Positions 11,408-22,369 of a stretch of DNA of 64,000 bases are shown here, one piece after another; the first letter of the stretch is position 1, and each line of letters begins with the position of its first letter. Source of the DNA: Sciurus carolinensis (Eukaryota; Chordata; Mammalia; Rodentia; Sciuridae); NCBI RefSeq assembly GCF_902686445.1, contig NW_025920107.1:186001-250000 (forward strand), in the 5' to 3' direction. The notes under the pieces are model-generated. The model made no database searches and was not told the DNA's origin. It saw only the letters and a list, made by a program, of their open reading frames with translations. A program made the translations under genes and the position numbers.

Positions 11408-11709
11408 GATTAAATCTTACAGCACTACAAGCTAGTTTAAACACACAAACAAAAAGACAAGCGCGTGCACGCGCACACACACGCTCACACACGCACACAC
11501 ATACACAGTTTGGTACCACTGTATAAGTCTGTATTTGGCCACTTCACTAGTCCCTCCCACGGGGATCCTTTTGTTATGAATTGTCGCGGCTCCGCGATCG
11601 TCGAGACATCTCACCTTTTGTACTCTCGAACTAATTTTGTCTTGATTTGAGAACTTATGTGAACTTACCCTTATGTCTTTACTCGTTCGCGGCTTGTTTC
11701 AGCACCATT
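11408..11709 (-). other. Proviral leader with primer-binding site and CA-rich tract
   Basis: This is the untranslated leader between the 5' LTR and gag. The primer-binding site starts two bases inside the LTR edge (11707 downward) and reads TGGTGCTGAAAC, agreeing with a tRNA-Phe type site for about the first 12 bases and then diverging. A CA/CG-alternating microsatellite lies at about 11463-11508. Packaging and splice-donor signals are expected here but I cannot assign them. Confidence 0.7.
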
Positions 11710-12084
11710 TATCACGCTCCCCGCCCGCAGAGAGACACGACACTGGATCGGAGCAAGTTCTTTATTTTCTGCTATCTGCTACTTCTGGCTGGCCGCGTGC
11801 GGCCGCTCTTGCAAGGGCCTTACATTACATGCAACAACCAATCAGCTTATAGATCACGAGGAGAAAGCATGGACAGTAATGGAGCATAATAGTGTGCATA
11901 TAGCAAGCATGCAGTGTCCACGAGGACCCATGGCCAATCACATTAACTTCCTCAAATAACGCCACTTGTTGCACAGAGAATTAGTCTGCTGGAGGTACCT
12001 GGTTTTGCTCTCAGCACTTCCTTGGCACATTGCCAGGCGCCATCTTGGCCGCACCATAGGGCTGGGGTCCGCGGTACCCCGACA
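11710..12084 (-). repeat. 5' LTR of class II provirus
   Basis: This is the promoter LTR of the minus-strand provirus, 375 bp, aligned without gaps to the 3' LTR with six differences. The TATA-like box and AATAAA (11761-11766) sit at the equivalent places. Two CCAAT-type boxes (seen as CCAAT on the plus strand) lie in U3. TAGAGG follows at 12085-12090 as the second copy of the target duplication. Confidence 0.95.
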
Positions 12085-12345
12085 TAGAGGTTTGGGAAAT
12101 GGGGAGTATACTTTGACAATTATATCTCACTTGGGTGGTACAGGTATTGCTTTACTGATAGAAATCACATGTATCTTGAGTATCCAAGGAAGCACTGGGT
12201 CAGAAGGGTTCTGGGGGAACAAGTAAGCACCTGGATCAGCTCTCAGCTCACAGGAAAGGGCTTCAGTCCCTGAAGTTGAGGCTGAGTCAGCAGGAGGTGG
12301 GTGGAGGATAAAGGCACAGGTGGGAAGAGAGACTCTGTGACTGTG

Positions 12346-12484
12346 TCATGGTTTGCTGCCCTTGGCAGAGTCTGGGTACTTTCCCATGGCTGCCCACTCC
12401 CACATGGTGCACTTCAGGGCCTTGTTCTTCTCAGTCCACCACAATGTAGTTGTCCTCTTCACAGGAAACAGATGATCTGGATGT
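12346..12484 (-). pseudogene. GAB4: GAB-like last coding exon (SHP2-site region), frameshifted
   Basis: A good acceptor (pyrimidine-rich, ending CCACAG) precedes 12484. The first frame reads SSVSCEEDNYIVVD, matching the GAB region around the SHP2-binding tyrosine (SSVTSDEKVDYVQVD in GAB2). Around 12431-12441 the homology moves to another frame, which reads EKNKALKCTMWEWAAM and ends AKGSKP followed by TGA at 12346-12348, like the GAB C terminus (EKTQALQNTMQEWTDV, SKGAK). The tyrosine survives, but a one-base change in register breaks the frame. The exon lies about 0.26 kb upstream of the class II provirus. Confidence 0.85.
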
Positions 12485-14800
12485 CTGTGGAGAGAGTAGC
12501 TGAGTTACTACGCAGTTAGGGAGGGGATGAGCAGGGTGGTCCTGGCCTTCGGAGTCCTCTTCTTCTGAGCATAGGCTTCAACCTGACTCCAAGAACACTC
12601 TCCCTACCTATGAGGTGACAGACTCTGTGAGTCCCCTAAGGAAACCCAGGCACTTCCTTGACTGTTTGGAGGATCCCATGCCACCTCTACCCACATCATC
12701 CATCTGGATGAGATTCAGGGTACAGGATCTGTCTGCACTCTCTGGCTGTGGAAATGAGCCCAAGCCCATCCGTCCAGCACTCAACCTCTGAGAAGAGGCA
12801 TGAGGTGAGGGCCACAGGGCCTTATATGTGCTCTGTGGAGAGTCCTCAACTTTGAAAGAGAGAGCTCCATCCTCCTGTACTGATTGCCTGGTCTCTTCTC
12901 TAGGTGCTGTGCCCAAATATCTGCCCCAAAGTGAGTGCTCCTCAGACAACAACTCAGACTAGGAGGCAGGAAACTTGAGATCAAACTGACACTGACTCCA
13001 TAACCTGGAGCTACCTTGGCTTCAGCATTTATGTGTGAGGCTGTGTGGAGGGAGGGACACTGTCGTCAAGGGGACACCATCTAAAGGAGGATGAAGTTTC
13101 CAAGGCTTTGATGCAGAGAGAGAAGCTGAATGCTGCATTCCCTGAAGCCCAATCTCCAGGCACCTTGTGGTGGCCACTGGGGTTGCTTTGCTGGAAATTC
13201 AGGGCCATGTATTCCACATTGTCAGGGCTCTTCTCAGGGGTTGGGCTCCTGGTTCTACAGGGAACATAAGCTGCTTTCCCCAGGCTTTTCTATCACAAGA
13301 AGGAAAAGCAGTCAGTGAACACAGTGGTATGAGCATTGTCCATGAACAAGCCCTTCAGTGTGCCTGTGCAGCAGACCATGCTGCTACTAGTATTGGTCAG
13401 AACATGGAGGATCTTGTTCAGAGAGCTGCTATGACTTGTTCATGGTGGCACAATTGTGCAGCCATGGCCCCAGTACTACTTCTCTCCTGCTGTCTTTAAG
13501 ACAGGATAGCAGCGGGTTGGTTGTTTTGGGGCACGGTCTGTAGTTTCTTTGGTTACATTAATTTGGCTCCCTGGACACTCGCACCAGTGGCCTGGACTCG
13601 GTGTTCAAACTGCAGCAGTGTTGATGCCTCCCAGAACCCCTTGCAGTGTATGTAGGATTCTCCTGGAGTCCCATGCAATGACCCAGGTGGAACCTTTATT
13701 CTGTGATGGGGTATGGCGTAACTGTGCCTTGTAAGCCAATGTTTCAGGGAGCACCCATACTCTATCCATTCCCATTGCAGAATGTGGACTTCCCACTCTA
13801 CCTCCCTGCTTCCAGCACTACCCTGTGAATGCAGCAATCCTGCCACCTGCACCAAAGTCAGGATTCTTTGTGACTTCCTTGGGAAGCATGCCTTTCCCAC
13901 AGAGATTGATGATGTTCTGTGCTCAGGTGGGATTTGCAGCCAGACACTACCCTAAGAGAGGTGGGAAGCTTGGGCAAAGCAAAGGAGCAGAGTCACAGGG
14001 TTATGGAAGTGGGTCCAAGGGAACTCACAGCATGGACAAGCACTCCCTTACTGTGTCCCAAGTACAGGCCTGTGATGTTCTGTGTCAGGGTGAAGCACAA
14101 GTCCTGAGAGAAACTGGAGACCTCAGTGCAGATTCTGTGGAAGAATGAGGAGTCATTTCAGCTGCATGCTCTGACCTCTAGCTGGTCTGAGCTTCAATCC
14201 ATGCCCAGGGAAATATCTGATCTGGGATGAACTTGTCCCCCTTCATGCACCAGCGTACCTAGCCTCAGGAAGCCTATGAGCCAACAGCAGCAGCAGTCAT
14301 TCATGTGTAACCTTCCTGACCCTCAGGTCAGAAACAGCACAATCATCTCTCTCTCCCCACAACCCTCAAAACATGGATGCTCACATGGACCTAGGCTAGT
14401 GGGAGGAAGGCTTGCCAAGGACACTGTCACACAAATACAGGGCTGCTGACTTTGCTGGAATAAGAACAGGGACTCAGTGACAAGGCACAGCAACAGCACA
14501 CAAGCACAAACACACAGCATGTTCATGGAGGCCTTCATGGTTACTCTAGCTTCATAGGGGAAACCTGAGGCACAGCCTCTAATTTTATTCATGTTCCCAA
14601 ATATATGATATTCCTACTTTATTTATGGTAACCACATATGTAGGATACAAAATAAGACACATGTTCTAACCACAGGTTATTCTACTCAGGTTTATGATTT
14701 TATAATATACATCAAGAGCTTCACCTGAAGTGACCACTGGTACCACTTCCCACTGACCCTGTTAGGCTGGGTAGCCCATTCTGGAGGAACATGGCTCCAG
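12485..14800. other. Probable GAB intron, no gene recognised
   Basis: No protein similarity, SINE or LTR is obvious to me. Open frames are short and overlapping. By position this is intronic to the GAB-like pseudogene; one or two of its missing exons may lie here in unrecognisable form. Confidence 0.4.
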
Positions 14801-14819
14801 GCCCTGCATCATGAGTTCC

Positions 14820-14941
14820 AAACCCAGGGACTGAGTTTCTGTTAGCCAGGCTGAAGGCTCTTTTGGCTGGTGCTGCTCCTTCTGTTTCTTCACTGTAGCC
14901 CTGTCAGTGGGCCTTGATCTACAATGCTGGGTAGTGCAAAC
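14820..14941 (-). pseudogene. Possible remnant of a late GAB exon
   Basis: After an acceptor-like ACACTCAG (ending at 14942) the minus strand encodes TTQHCRSRPTDRAT, and the bases that follow resemble those for DSGDSEEN. GAB2 has SSQYCRPISTQSIT and then DSGDSEEN at this point of the protein. The match is short, needs a frame change and could be chance. Strand and order fit the other exons. Confidence 0.25.
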
Positions 14942-14949
14942 CTGAGTGT

Positions 14950-16790
14950 CAGAGTCCTTCATCCAGGCCCCTATAAGAGCCAGATCTGACTGCACTGAAC
15001 ACATATAGTGTTCCAGTTCTGGTTCTGGGGCTGCCCTTTCACAAATGTAGGGGCAGACACTTTCCTTATTTCACAGATAAGAAACAAGACTGAGCTTCAA
15101 TAATTTACCCAATGACTTAACCCAAGACAGGATCCATCTGATACTTGATAAAGCAAACACAGCCTGGATATTGTCAAGAGATGGGACAGGGAAAGAGTGT
15201 ACTTACCTTTCTGGCCTAGCTTCAGGTGGCAGTTGACAGTGGGTGGGTGGATCTTACTTCCTCTGATAAGGTCTTTGTGTGAAAGAAGAGCTGTAGGTTA
15301 GCAGCTACTAGGGACAAAGTAAGGGCTCCCTGGGCTTCTGGGGTTATGGATAATCTGTGCATGCCCACCTGCTCTCTCTATGGCCAGCAGGATGGAGGGA
15401 AGTATACTTATGGGCATGTACTTATCTTCAGAACCAGCTTCATCCAGATGACACACATCACTTTCTGCTGCTTAAAGAGAGGACAATGAAGGAAACAAAC
15501 ATCACTGACCACAAGAAACAAGATGGGGGTGAAAAACTGTAGTCAAGTCAAGTGAGCAAAAACTGTGTTGATCACACTGTGACTATGGAGTCTGGAGAGA
15601 CCAGACAGGAAGGCAAAGTAGGAATGGGAAGAGAGGCAGTAAGCTTGTCTCATCTAGATTTCTTGGGATTGAACATCATATGGGGCAAATCTGGTGTAAA
15701 ATGCTCCTGGTAACTGGGTCTAACAACCCGAGAAGTCTAATGGGAAGGGATAGTCCTGACTGCAGACTGCATGGTCTGGATGAGCCTCCAGCATCACCAT
15801 GCCAGGTCAGCCTCTCAGACCTCATTAGGGGAAGTATCATGTGGGCAGTCCTGGGCCTGAAAAATGGTCTAGGGTCATGGTACATGCTCAGAAGCTTTCA
15901 GTGCAGGTCACAATGTGCAGTGGAAGTGAACAGCTCAGCTCTTTGCTCATCCCTGGCCCCATAGCCAGACACACAACTGAGATGTTTCTCAGCTGCATTT
16001 CAGAGTCCTCAGTCCACCAATCTGATTACTGATACCTTGGTAGCCATCAGAGCCTTCCACACAGACCTGGGCTTTTAAATTTGAGTGCCCATTCTCTCCT
16101 ACATGATTCAGCCCCTGCTTCACTATTCTTCTTCTAGTTGAAGCTCTGTGGGTGAGCCTGATGGTGGGAAGACCATCACCTAGCCTTAACCACTCTGTAC
16201 ACCAGCTGAGTCAGGAAGATTCTGCCTCAGTCTCCTTCAACATATTCACTTCATCCAGACTAGGGGCTCTGCATTGACTCAGGTCACTGAAGTGATATAA
16301 GAGCCCAGACAGTATCCATTGAGAGAATTACCATCACTGGGGATGTGCTGATAACTCTTGGGGTGTAGATTTAAACCTGTCCAAAGTGTGTGCAGAGACA
16401 GTCAAAACCCACTCACTTGGTATAAGCTATCTCCAAGGTTCCTGGACTCCGAGGAAGGACCTGCACTCTGTGCCCCTCAGGGAAGGCTTGCATGTCCCAG
16501 GGAAGAAAGTTCTAACTGATTAAGTCAGATCCACATGGCCCAAGTTGGTCCTGCTTGGACATTCCTCATGCCCTCCACAGTCACTCTGGGTCTTACTAGT
16601 ACTCCAGAGGACACAAAACTTGCTCCTACAGCACAGGGATCCTTCTGACACATCCTCCCCAGCAGAGGGAGCTTGGAAATACCCCCAAGGCACAGGCATT
16701 GCACTATGTGGCATTATGACTTCTACCATCTCTCATCCACGTTTCCTTTCACCCTAATGTCCAATCCACCCAGCATGACCAGCACAGTAG
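14950..16790. other. Probable GAB intron, no gene recognised
   Basis: I see no recognisable coding homology or classifiable repeat. It lies between the fifth-exon remnant and the weak late-exon candidate of the GAB-like pseudogene. Confidence 0.4.
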
Positions 16791-16796
16791 GCAATG

Positions 16797-17011
16797 TCAG
16801 TTTGATGACTTTGCAGTCCTCACAAGCCACAATGAAAATGTTGGCACTGGATTATATATGTAGGATTTATCTTCCCACCTGGAGGGGAGATCTGGAGGGC
16901 AGAAGCATGATTTCAAATGTCTATGTCTTAGTTCCAGGCCAGGGGAATGAGCACAGAGCTCCAAACCAGATGCCAGGACCCTGGTCTGAGTCATCTCTGC
17001 CTCTGAAGATG
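16797..17011 (-). pseudogene. GAB4: GAB-like fifth exon, partial, ends in nonsense codon
   Basis: The acceptor ATAACTCAG is followed at 17011 by CA TCT TCA. Joined to the single G that ends the preceding exon this gives Ala-Ser-Ser, the same residues found at this junction in GAB2. The frame then runs 70 codons and contains WEDKSYIYNPVPTFSLWLV at a spacing matching the GAB2 SEDNYVPMNP region, near a PI3K-type tyrosine motif. A TGA at 16797-16799 ends it. The rest of the exon beyond the stop is not clear to me. Confidence 0.7.
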
Positions 17012-17641
17012 CTGAGTTATTCTCCTGTCCTTGGGCATCAAATGAAAGAGAGATGAAGCTCTGTCATGTACAAATTCCCTGAGCAGCAGGATGGATAAAA
17101 AAGGCTGTGCAGGTTCTGAGGTGGAGTCCCAAAGAGAGAAATGAAGAATGTTCCTGCATCAAGCAGAAGAGGTGCCCACAGAGATAGAGTGCACTCAGGG
17201 AAAACCAGTGACAGTGGAAGGAAGGAATTATTCAAATGGAATATCAGACTTCAACCAAAAACAAGCAAGTGTGCCTTAGAAAATACCCTTACAATCTTCT
17301 TATTTTAGCAGTCTGTTAGTACCTCTAGGTTTTGCCTGAAATTTGAACTGAGGTAGATTTCCTCAGACTTCTTTGGCTTGATTTATACCAAATAAAATGC
17401 TATGATTTGAGGCACATTGAAGACTCTGACACACTCTACTGTGGTTAACCAGGAAGGTTCAAATCCCTCAGTGAGCAGGAACTTCTCCAGGAACCAGCTG
17501 GGATGGCAGAGGCCTGCATTTCATATGTCTGTGACCACAGGGTGTTCAAAGTCTCCCTTGGGCCTGGGTGATGAGGGCCAGCAAACTGAGGGCTCTATGC
17601 TACCTCCCTCTCCCCTGGCCTTAGCTGGGGTTAACACTGAC

Positions 17642-18168
17642 CTTGGTGACAGTGGCTGCTGTCAACTACAGAGAAGGGTCTGCGCCAGGGCATACTGATA
17701 GAAAAAGATACTGACCTACCCTTCCTCCTGACCATAGGGTCTTGTGAAGGATAGCTTTGTGGAGGTGTTTCTACATCGGGATGGTATGGGGTAGCCATGG
17801 CTTTATTCCCTGGAGCTGCTGCCACCACAGTACTTTGGTTTTTATCCATCATAGATGTATTTGGAATCTGGATGGCTAAGAGTGGTGTTTTTATGTGTGC
17901 CATGAAGATGTATGGATCATCACTATCTGTCTCAGAGTCTGTGGAGGTACCTCTGGTGTGGCTCTTGGAGGCAATATGCTGAGAGAAGCTGCAACTGTGA
18001 TGTCCAAAACCTGCACTGTGCCAGTGTAGATTAGATGGGATACAGAGGCCTTGGGCTTGCCCATGGATCCTGCAGACACAGGGACCATAACCCTGGGAAA
18101 ACTTCTGAGTGGCGATATTGCTCCTGAAAAGGAACAAGTTCCTTGCATCTTGAGAGAAGTTATCACTC
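17642..18168 (-). pseudogene. GAB4: GAB-like fourth exon, fully open with intact splice sites
   Basis: A 527-base segment without stops has a strong acceptor (long T/C tract ending TCTCTTTCAG) and a donor AAG/GTCAGTG. Its protein follows GAB2 closely in order: SDNFSQDARNLFLFRSNIA (GAB2 SASFSQGTRASFLMRSDTA), SHTRGTSTDSETDSDDPYIF (GHTKGSLTGSETDNEDVYTF), AIQIPNTSMMDKNQ (AYQIPRTFTLDKNH) and RPFSVVDSSHCHQ (NTLPAMDNSRLHR). The segment lacks part of the region before AIQIP and most of the proline-rich GRB2-site motif. Entry and exit phases fit the neighbouring exons. Openness in a gene otherwise carrying stops may be chance or slow decay. Confidence 0.9.
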
Positions 18169-18373
18169 CTGAAAGAGAAAAAAAGGGAAGGACAGGGCAG
18201 CACAAAGGAAGAAAGCTGGGGTTGTTGAAGCCCCATGCACTACTGGGGTGGAAAAAGCTAGCTGAGGCTTGGAAGCTCTGAAGTCTACCTGGAATCTGCA
18301 TATCCTAGCTGTGACCTTCTCTCAACCTGGGATACAACTACAAACCCATGAATATAAACAAGCTGGTTGTAGA

Positions 18374-18476
18374 CTGTGATTTGTGGCTCAGTTGTGGAGC
18401 ACTTACCTAGTATGTATGATGTAGTTGGTTCAATCCTCTGCATCACATAAAAATAAATAAGCAAATAAAATAAAGG
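18374..18476 (+). repeat. ID-type SINE
   Basis: The sequence reads like a tRNA-derived ID element: GTGGCTCAGTTGTGGAGCACTTACCTAG, then GGTTCAATCCTC, then an A-rich tail of AAATAAATAAG type. Box A and box B regions are recognisable. Confidence 0.75.
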
Positions 18477-18599
18477 TATTGTGTGTGTCTATGTCTTAAA
18501 TAATATTATAAATAAAAAATTCACCCTGGATATTTCTGCTGAATTGTTATCTGGACACTCAACCAGTGTTTGCCTCAATTGTCACCAACCTATGTGCCT

Positions 18600-18940
18600 T
18601 TCCTCAGCTGGGTCAGTCTTCCCTGCACCCCAGAAGTTGTGTGCATGCTCCACACACTGTCTGCTAGATCACTGTGGGTCAATCTTCCATGCACCCCAGC
18701 AAGTGTCTGCACAACCCTCACACTGCATGCTTGCTCAATGCATATCCATCTTCTCTGCATCCCAGCAATTTTAACCATGCCCATCATACTGCCTGCTTGC
18801 TCAGCTGTGTCCATCTTCCCTGCACCCTAGATGGTTTGCTTAAGCCCCTCTCACTGCCTGCTTCTCACTGTGGGTCAGTCTTCCCTGCACCCAGCAGGTT
18901 TATGCAGGCTCCTCACACTCCTTTCTTGCTCTCTTTGTCA
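18600..18940. repeat. Tandem array, about five copies of a 66-bp unit
   Basis: The core TCTTCCCTGCACCCC recurs at about 18617, 18683, 18748, 18813 and 18878, giving spacings of 64-66 bases. Flanking unit parts such as CTCACACTGCCTGCTTGCTC also recur. Units differ by about 15-25%. The unit is a multiple of three, so several frames stay open across it, but no known protein repeat is evident. It lies in the presumed intron upstream of the GAB exon 4 remnant. Confidence 0.8.
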
Positions 18941-18949
18941 GGCCCCATA

Positions 18950-20070
18950 GAGGACACACATTGGAAAGCAAATACTGAGAGGATGAAAGCAGCCTGGGAT
19001 GGTGTAAGAGATCAGCCAGCAAGTTCTGCCTCCTTTAAGTGTTCACATGAACCAGCTCATGGGCTAGGGTTCTGTAAGGTAGGTGGAGATAACTGAACCA
19101 AGCCATAGATCCATTTTATACCATGTGTTATAGCATATCTATTGAGAGGCACTCAGAGCAAGAAATACCTCTCTGTAAAATAGGAAAATATGTAGCAATG
19201 TTTCCTATGTGGGAAGTATATTCAGGCCAGAAAAGGGATTGATCATTATTTTTTAAAGTAAGTCAAGTGCTAAAGAGTAACAAACATGCAGGGCTGTGTC
19301 AGACTCTACAGTCTCCAGTGACCTCCCCTGGGCAGCACCCAGTGGGTCTCTATTGATAAGGTCCACCTGGCTCCCCAGCATGATATCTCCTGCTTCACAA
19401 GAGTTTTTGCTCTGTGTTGGTTTTCTGGGGAATTGGAGGGTTAGATTCTAATTTTTCATCTTTTCTGTTAGGATTCTTTACAGGATTTTATTTGGGAGAG
19501 AGTCAGTATTCACAGTAGCAACTCTCAGCATTTGAGGTCTCAGGGGTCTTGATGTATGTGAGGAGATCAAATGATGCATACCAAGGGGAGAGCTGTTTCT
19601 AGAGGGCTACAGCATCTCAGTTCAACCCGTGGGCACAAGTGCCTCATGGATGCTCCTCAGATCTCAGAATCTCACATGGAGAAGAAACCACCAGTGGGTA
19701 GAAGGAATACAGGCAGGTGAGCAGGTCAAATCTGCTTCCTGTCAACATGAACCCTGATGTTTTGGAATTCCATTTCCATCCCCAGGCTTCACAGACCTCC
19801 ATAGATCTGTGCATTCCAACTGTCCCAGGCACCAGATAAACAGATGTGGGCAGTTATGATGGTAAGTTTTATGTTGTGTTCTTCACAGATTACTTTTTAT
19901 AAAGAAGCAAAAGGCATTCAGAGGAGGAAGAAGAAGAATGAAAATGAAGCCTATTTCCCATCAGAAACAAATAGGTTCAGGAGGCTATATAATGGCACAC
20001 CATACATGCAGAAAATGAACTGTATTTATAAAATTTAAAGCCATTAAGTCTCTGTCAAGTGAAGATACCA
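18950..20070. other. Probable GAB intron, no gene recognised
   Basis: I find no recognisable coding homology. The sequence looks like unique or strongly aged repeat DNA. Confidence 0.4.
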
Positions 20071-20072
20071 AA

Positions 20073-20180
20073 TCTGGGCATGGTGGCCATACCTGTAATC
20101 ACAGTGAATCAGGAACTGAGACTAGAAGATTGCAAGCTCAATACCATCCACAGCAACATAGTGAGACAGTCTTAAAATCT
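20073..20180 (+). repeat. B1-type SINE (B1-dID head)
   Basis: TCTGGGCATGGTGGCCATACCTGTAATC, followed by AGCAACATAGTGAGACAGTCTT, is the 7SL-derived B1 pattern. The 3' half is lost or too diverged to follow. Confidence 0.8.
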
Positions 20181-20189
20181 GAAAAAGAA

Positions 20190-22160
20190 TTTCTGTGCTA
20201 TGTGCTTATATGATTACATGACAGACATAATTCTACATCATAAGTAGAATCAGAAATTTTTCTCCATATATGTATAATATGTTAAAATACATTCTACTCT
20301 CATAAGAACAAATAAATGTCACTAACTAAAGAAGGATTTGGGGTACTTCTTAGTGTTAAGCACACTTGTGATCAATTTCCAATACTAAAGCAATGAAGGT
20401 GACATGAAGATACCTGAGTTAAATGGGCAATGTCTCACAGAGGCCTCTCCTGGCAGGAGAAGTTGAAGGAGTCAAGGAAAAAGGAAACCATGGGAAGACT
20501 CACTAGAAAATTCTTAACTTTTCCTTTTCATACATGTTTTAATTCATTAAGTCCCTGATTTTAAATCTTGTATCTCAATAAAATTGACACAGGTTCATTG
20601 CAGACAGACTGTGTAGATATACACCACATACATGTATCGTCCAAATATATATGAAAATATATATGTATATTTTCAAATTCTCCAACCATCCACCTCTTAT
20701 TTTTATCAAAAGAAAAGAGCTCTAATAATGCAGGATTTATCTGAAAGTAACCTTAAATTGTATATATGTTGATCATTTTGTATAGGGGTCCTGTATGCAG
20801 AAAATGGGTCCTATGATTTGCATGTCCTTGGGGAGCCAGTCTCTCTCAGTCTTGTAGCATGCACACTTCTGGAAGCAACCTTTCTTCCTGGTCCCCTGCT
20901 TCTGCCTGAAGAACCTTGTCCTGGCCAGATCTTCAAGGCAGATATTCTGGAAACTGTCCTCATCTTCTTTCTCCTGAGATATCTACATTTTCAAATTCAT
21001 GAAGGATCTACACATAGGACAGTATACTGAAGGTTTATCCACATTTTCATTACATTTGAGAGTGTTTTTGTTTCTCATGTGGAGTGTTGTTAAAAAGGGC
21101 TTTAGAGTCAGTATCTGAAAACTTCAGTGCTCTGTGTTGTTTTCAGGTTGGTCTCTGCTCCTTCCTTTAAGAACTGGTTTCATTTTGTTGTTCTCTGTAT
21201 ATCAAGGAAGTCTGGATTCTCTCTGAATTCTGTGACTGGCATTTTGTGTGGACTCTGGATTGTTGTAATACTTTGGAGAATAAACACTTTTTGTTTTCTT
21301 CAGGAAAGCATCCTGACCCTGTCTACCCTGTGTGTGGCAGTTAATCTGTGTCACAGACTTATCTTTGTGAATTTGTTTCTAACCCCAGTGGTTCTTCAGC
21401 TCTCAAATGGCTGAATCAGAGAAAAGCACAACCACATCAATACCAAGACTCTGCATGCTCATATTTGAGTGTACATGAGGCAGCACCAGGACACAGATGC
21501 CAGGGCAGAACCAAAAGGAACATGCTTGGGGTTGACTGGGATGTTCTTCCTGTTGTTCCTACACACATAGGTGGGTTGTCATCACCCTGCAGACTTCATG
21601 GATCTCCCTCTGTGACATATAGCTCACCACCTGAAGTCTCCACCACAGAATGTTACATTTACTCATAAAGTAAAATTGACTGTATTTTGTGACTCTCCTG
21701 CACATGTGCCTGGCATCTTCCCCTGCCATCAGGGAAGTATCCTCCCTGGGTTCTGAAGGAGGATACATTGCTGCCCTGCCTCAGAGAGTTTGGTTTTCAT
21801 GATCTTGTCATTTCTGGCTTTGACTTTCTGGTAACTCAATTGAACAAATAGTTTACAAAGAAGAGATAGCTTCCCAACCACCTGCATCCTGGTGTGTTTT
21901 TTAAACTTTATAGCCTTGAAGACTCTCTTTCTAAATCCTAGCTTACAGGTATATCTGTAAATAATGTAAGACTGAGAGCTTAGACCCAGCAATGCTTCCC
22001 AGATGTGGGTAGCTCTAGGTCCTCCATCACACTTTCCCTCAGGCATAGCATGTTCAAAATTCTGTCATTCACCTATCATGTGCACTAGGTTCTGTCTTCC
22101 CAGAACAGTAACAGTAACTTAAAACCCATATTATGAGGCAGAATTTTCAATTTCTCTGAG
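20190..22160. other. Mostly unassigned; short L1-tail and ID-like fragments
   Basis: Around 20265-20315 the bases resemble the end of the L1 3' tail (ATACATTCTACTCTCATAAG). Around 20335-20395 there is a diverged ID-like stretch. The 20800-21420 interval has a GGAATAAAC-type signal near 21280 that could be an old LTR, but I cannot classify it. Confidence 0.35.
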
Positions 22161-22164
22161 AGAT

Positions 22165-22360
22165 CATAGAAGTGGCTAGAGTGGAGGCCATGCCAGTATT
22201 TTCAGTTACTGAATGGGCTGCGGGAGGAAGATCTCAAGTTCAAGGCCAAATTCAGCAACTTAATGAGACCCTCCCTCTTATTAAAACAAAATGGGCTTTG
22301 TGTAAGTAAAGAGCTTGCACAGCATCAACAAGAACTTGGGTTTGATCACTAATGTCTTAG
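22165..22360 (+). repeat. Diverged B1-dID SINE
   Basis: Recognisable blocks are GGAGGAAGATC, CAAGTTCAAGGCCAAATTCAGCAACTTAATGAGACCCT, then an ID-like tail ending GGTTTGATCAC. This is the order of the fused B1-ID element of squirrel-related rodents. Confidence 0.7.
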
Positions 22361-22369
22361 GTAATTTAA

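Larger units (their letters stand above)
4135..12084 (-). mobile_element. Full-length class II (betaretrovirus-like) endogenous provirus
   Basis: The provirus reads on the minus strand as 5' LTR (11710-12084), primer site, gag, dUTPase-protease, pol, env, polypurine tract and 3' LTR (4135-4509). It is flanked by a 6-bp direct repeat TAGAGG (4129-4134 and 12085-12090), as expected for class II integration. By my count the two 375-bp LTRs differ at 6 positions, all transitions. Order gag/pro/pol in three successive -1 frames, dUTPase fused to protease, a G-patch-like tail and a YMDD reverse transcriptase are all betaretroviral traits. Low LTR divergence indicates insertion within the last few million years at usual mammalian or rodent rates. 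Stops in gag and env argue against an autonomous element, although pro and pol look undamaged. Confidence 0.95.

Noticed and set aside
13553..13900. 115-codon minus-strand frame as a missing GAB exon
   Set aside because: It lies at a suitable place and strand, but I could not match it to any GAB block.
16520..16729. Minus-strand frame just past the exon 5 stop as the rest of that exon
   Set aside because: A few Pro, Tyr and Met positions could be aligned to the GAB tyrosine-motif region, but not convincingly.
17797..17982. Plus-strand 61-codon frame within the GAB exon 4 region
   Set aside because: It is the reverse shadow of the minus-strand exon, which has splice sites and family similarity.
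18600..18940. CRISPR-like array because of regular 66-bp repeats
   Set aside because: The genome is mammalian, repeats and spacers are not distinct, and units diverge throughout. It is an ordinary minisatellite.
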